Under the pieces are notes generated by a model. The model saw only the letters and a list, made by a program, of their open reading frames with translations. It was not told the DNA's origin and searched no databases. The position numbers and the translations under genes are program-made. This document shows, one piece after another, positions 63,912 through 64,000 of a stretch of 64,000 bases of DNA (within the stretch, counting starts at the first letter, position 1; each line of letters begins with the position of its first letter). The DNA is from Pseudanabaena sp. PCC 6802 (GTDB lineage: Bacteria > Cyanobacteriota > Cyanobacteriia > Pseudanabaenales > Pseudanabaenaceae): the NCBI RefSeq assembly GCF_000332175.1, contig NZ_KB235914.1:3778868-3842867 (forward strand), read 5' to 3'.

Positions 63912-63995
63912 AGGAGAGTAGAGGAATCGAACCCCTAGAGCGTTACCCTACCCTAGTTTTCAAGACTAGTTGCCAACCATTTAGCGGTACTCTCC
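63912..63995 (-). tRNA. tRNA-Ser (TGA)
   Basis: A class II tRNA with a long variable arm. Acceptor GGAGAGT/ACTCTCC, anticodon stem CTAGT/ACTAG with loop CTTGAAA (TGA), T-stem AGGGG/CCTCT with canonical loop TTCGATT. The discriminator appears to be T rather than the usual G, and the D-stem is weak. First of the visible tRNA genes; more may lie beyond the window end. Confidence 0.78.
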
Positions 63996-64000
63996 ATTTG

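Overview
The window is chromosomal DNA from a cyanobacterium. The octamer GCGATCGC (HIP1) and its core GATC recur throughout, in genes and between them, which is a hallmark of that phylum. The gene content agrees: a GUN4-domain protein, a DUF3769/LptD-like outer-membrane protein, a long RibBA, Uma2 nucleases and many multidomain histidine kinases. The genus cannot be named from the sequence alone.

Layout. 1-15.3 kb holds housekeeping and signalling genes: a hybrid kinase cut by the window edge, folC, a core-less arginyl-tRNA synthetase paralogue, pnp, two hydrolases, an OLD-type nuclease, a GUN4 protein, a response-regulator kinase, and a kinase-rlmN-acetyltransferase operon. 15.3-17.8 kb is a small accessory island: a Dam-type methylase whose 5' end is duplicated around a hicBA toxin-antitoxin pair, a MITE, and a vapBC pair with a tandem duplication at the gene junction. 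17.8-26.3 kb contains xth, a TPR/glycosyltransferase-like protein, an LptD-like protein, larE, a LEA-like repeat protein, an rluD-family gene, an alpha/beta hydrolase and a zinc-ribbon protein. 26.4-34.7 kb is a five-gene minus-strand run with 17-35 bp gaps: metallo-beta-lactamase-fold protein, M23 peptidase, a 1198-aa GT4-TPR-OGT fusion, an acyltransferase and a membrane protein. It looks like an envelope-glycan operon. 34.9-51 kb carries a Ser/Thr kinase, a Uma2 nuclease, an ABC exporter, ribBA, a GT9 glycosyltransferase, an AAA/nuclease-like protein, aspS, an iron permease operon behind a Fur-like site, an RPV-repeat protein and gnd.

51.5-63.6 kb is a C-P lyase phosphonate locus. The minus-strand operon reads phnG-phnH-GNAT-phnI-phnJ-phnK-phnL-phnM-phnM paralogue-HD oxygenase. 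Divergent to it are phnF and the transporter genes phnC, phnD and phnE. The 106-bp divergent region holds a Pho-box-like tandem repeat and a HutC/PhnF-type palindrome, suggesting control by both phosphate starvation and a phosphonate-responsive repressor.

The last 320 bp hold four minus-strand tRNA genes (Ser-TGA, Ile-GAT-like, Arg-ACG, Arg-CCG) separated by only 3-4 nt, with non-canonical loops. This looks like the downstream end of one of the rare cyanobacterial tRNA arrays. Two families of short TA-flanked MITEs are scattered through the right three quarters of the window, one copy nested inside the other family. No CRISPR array, rRNA, prophage or complete insertion sequence was seen.
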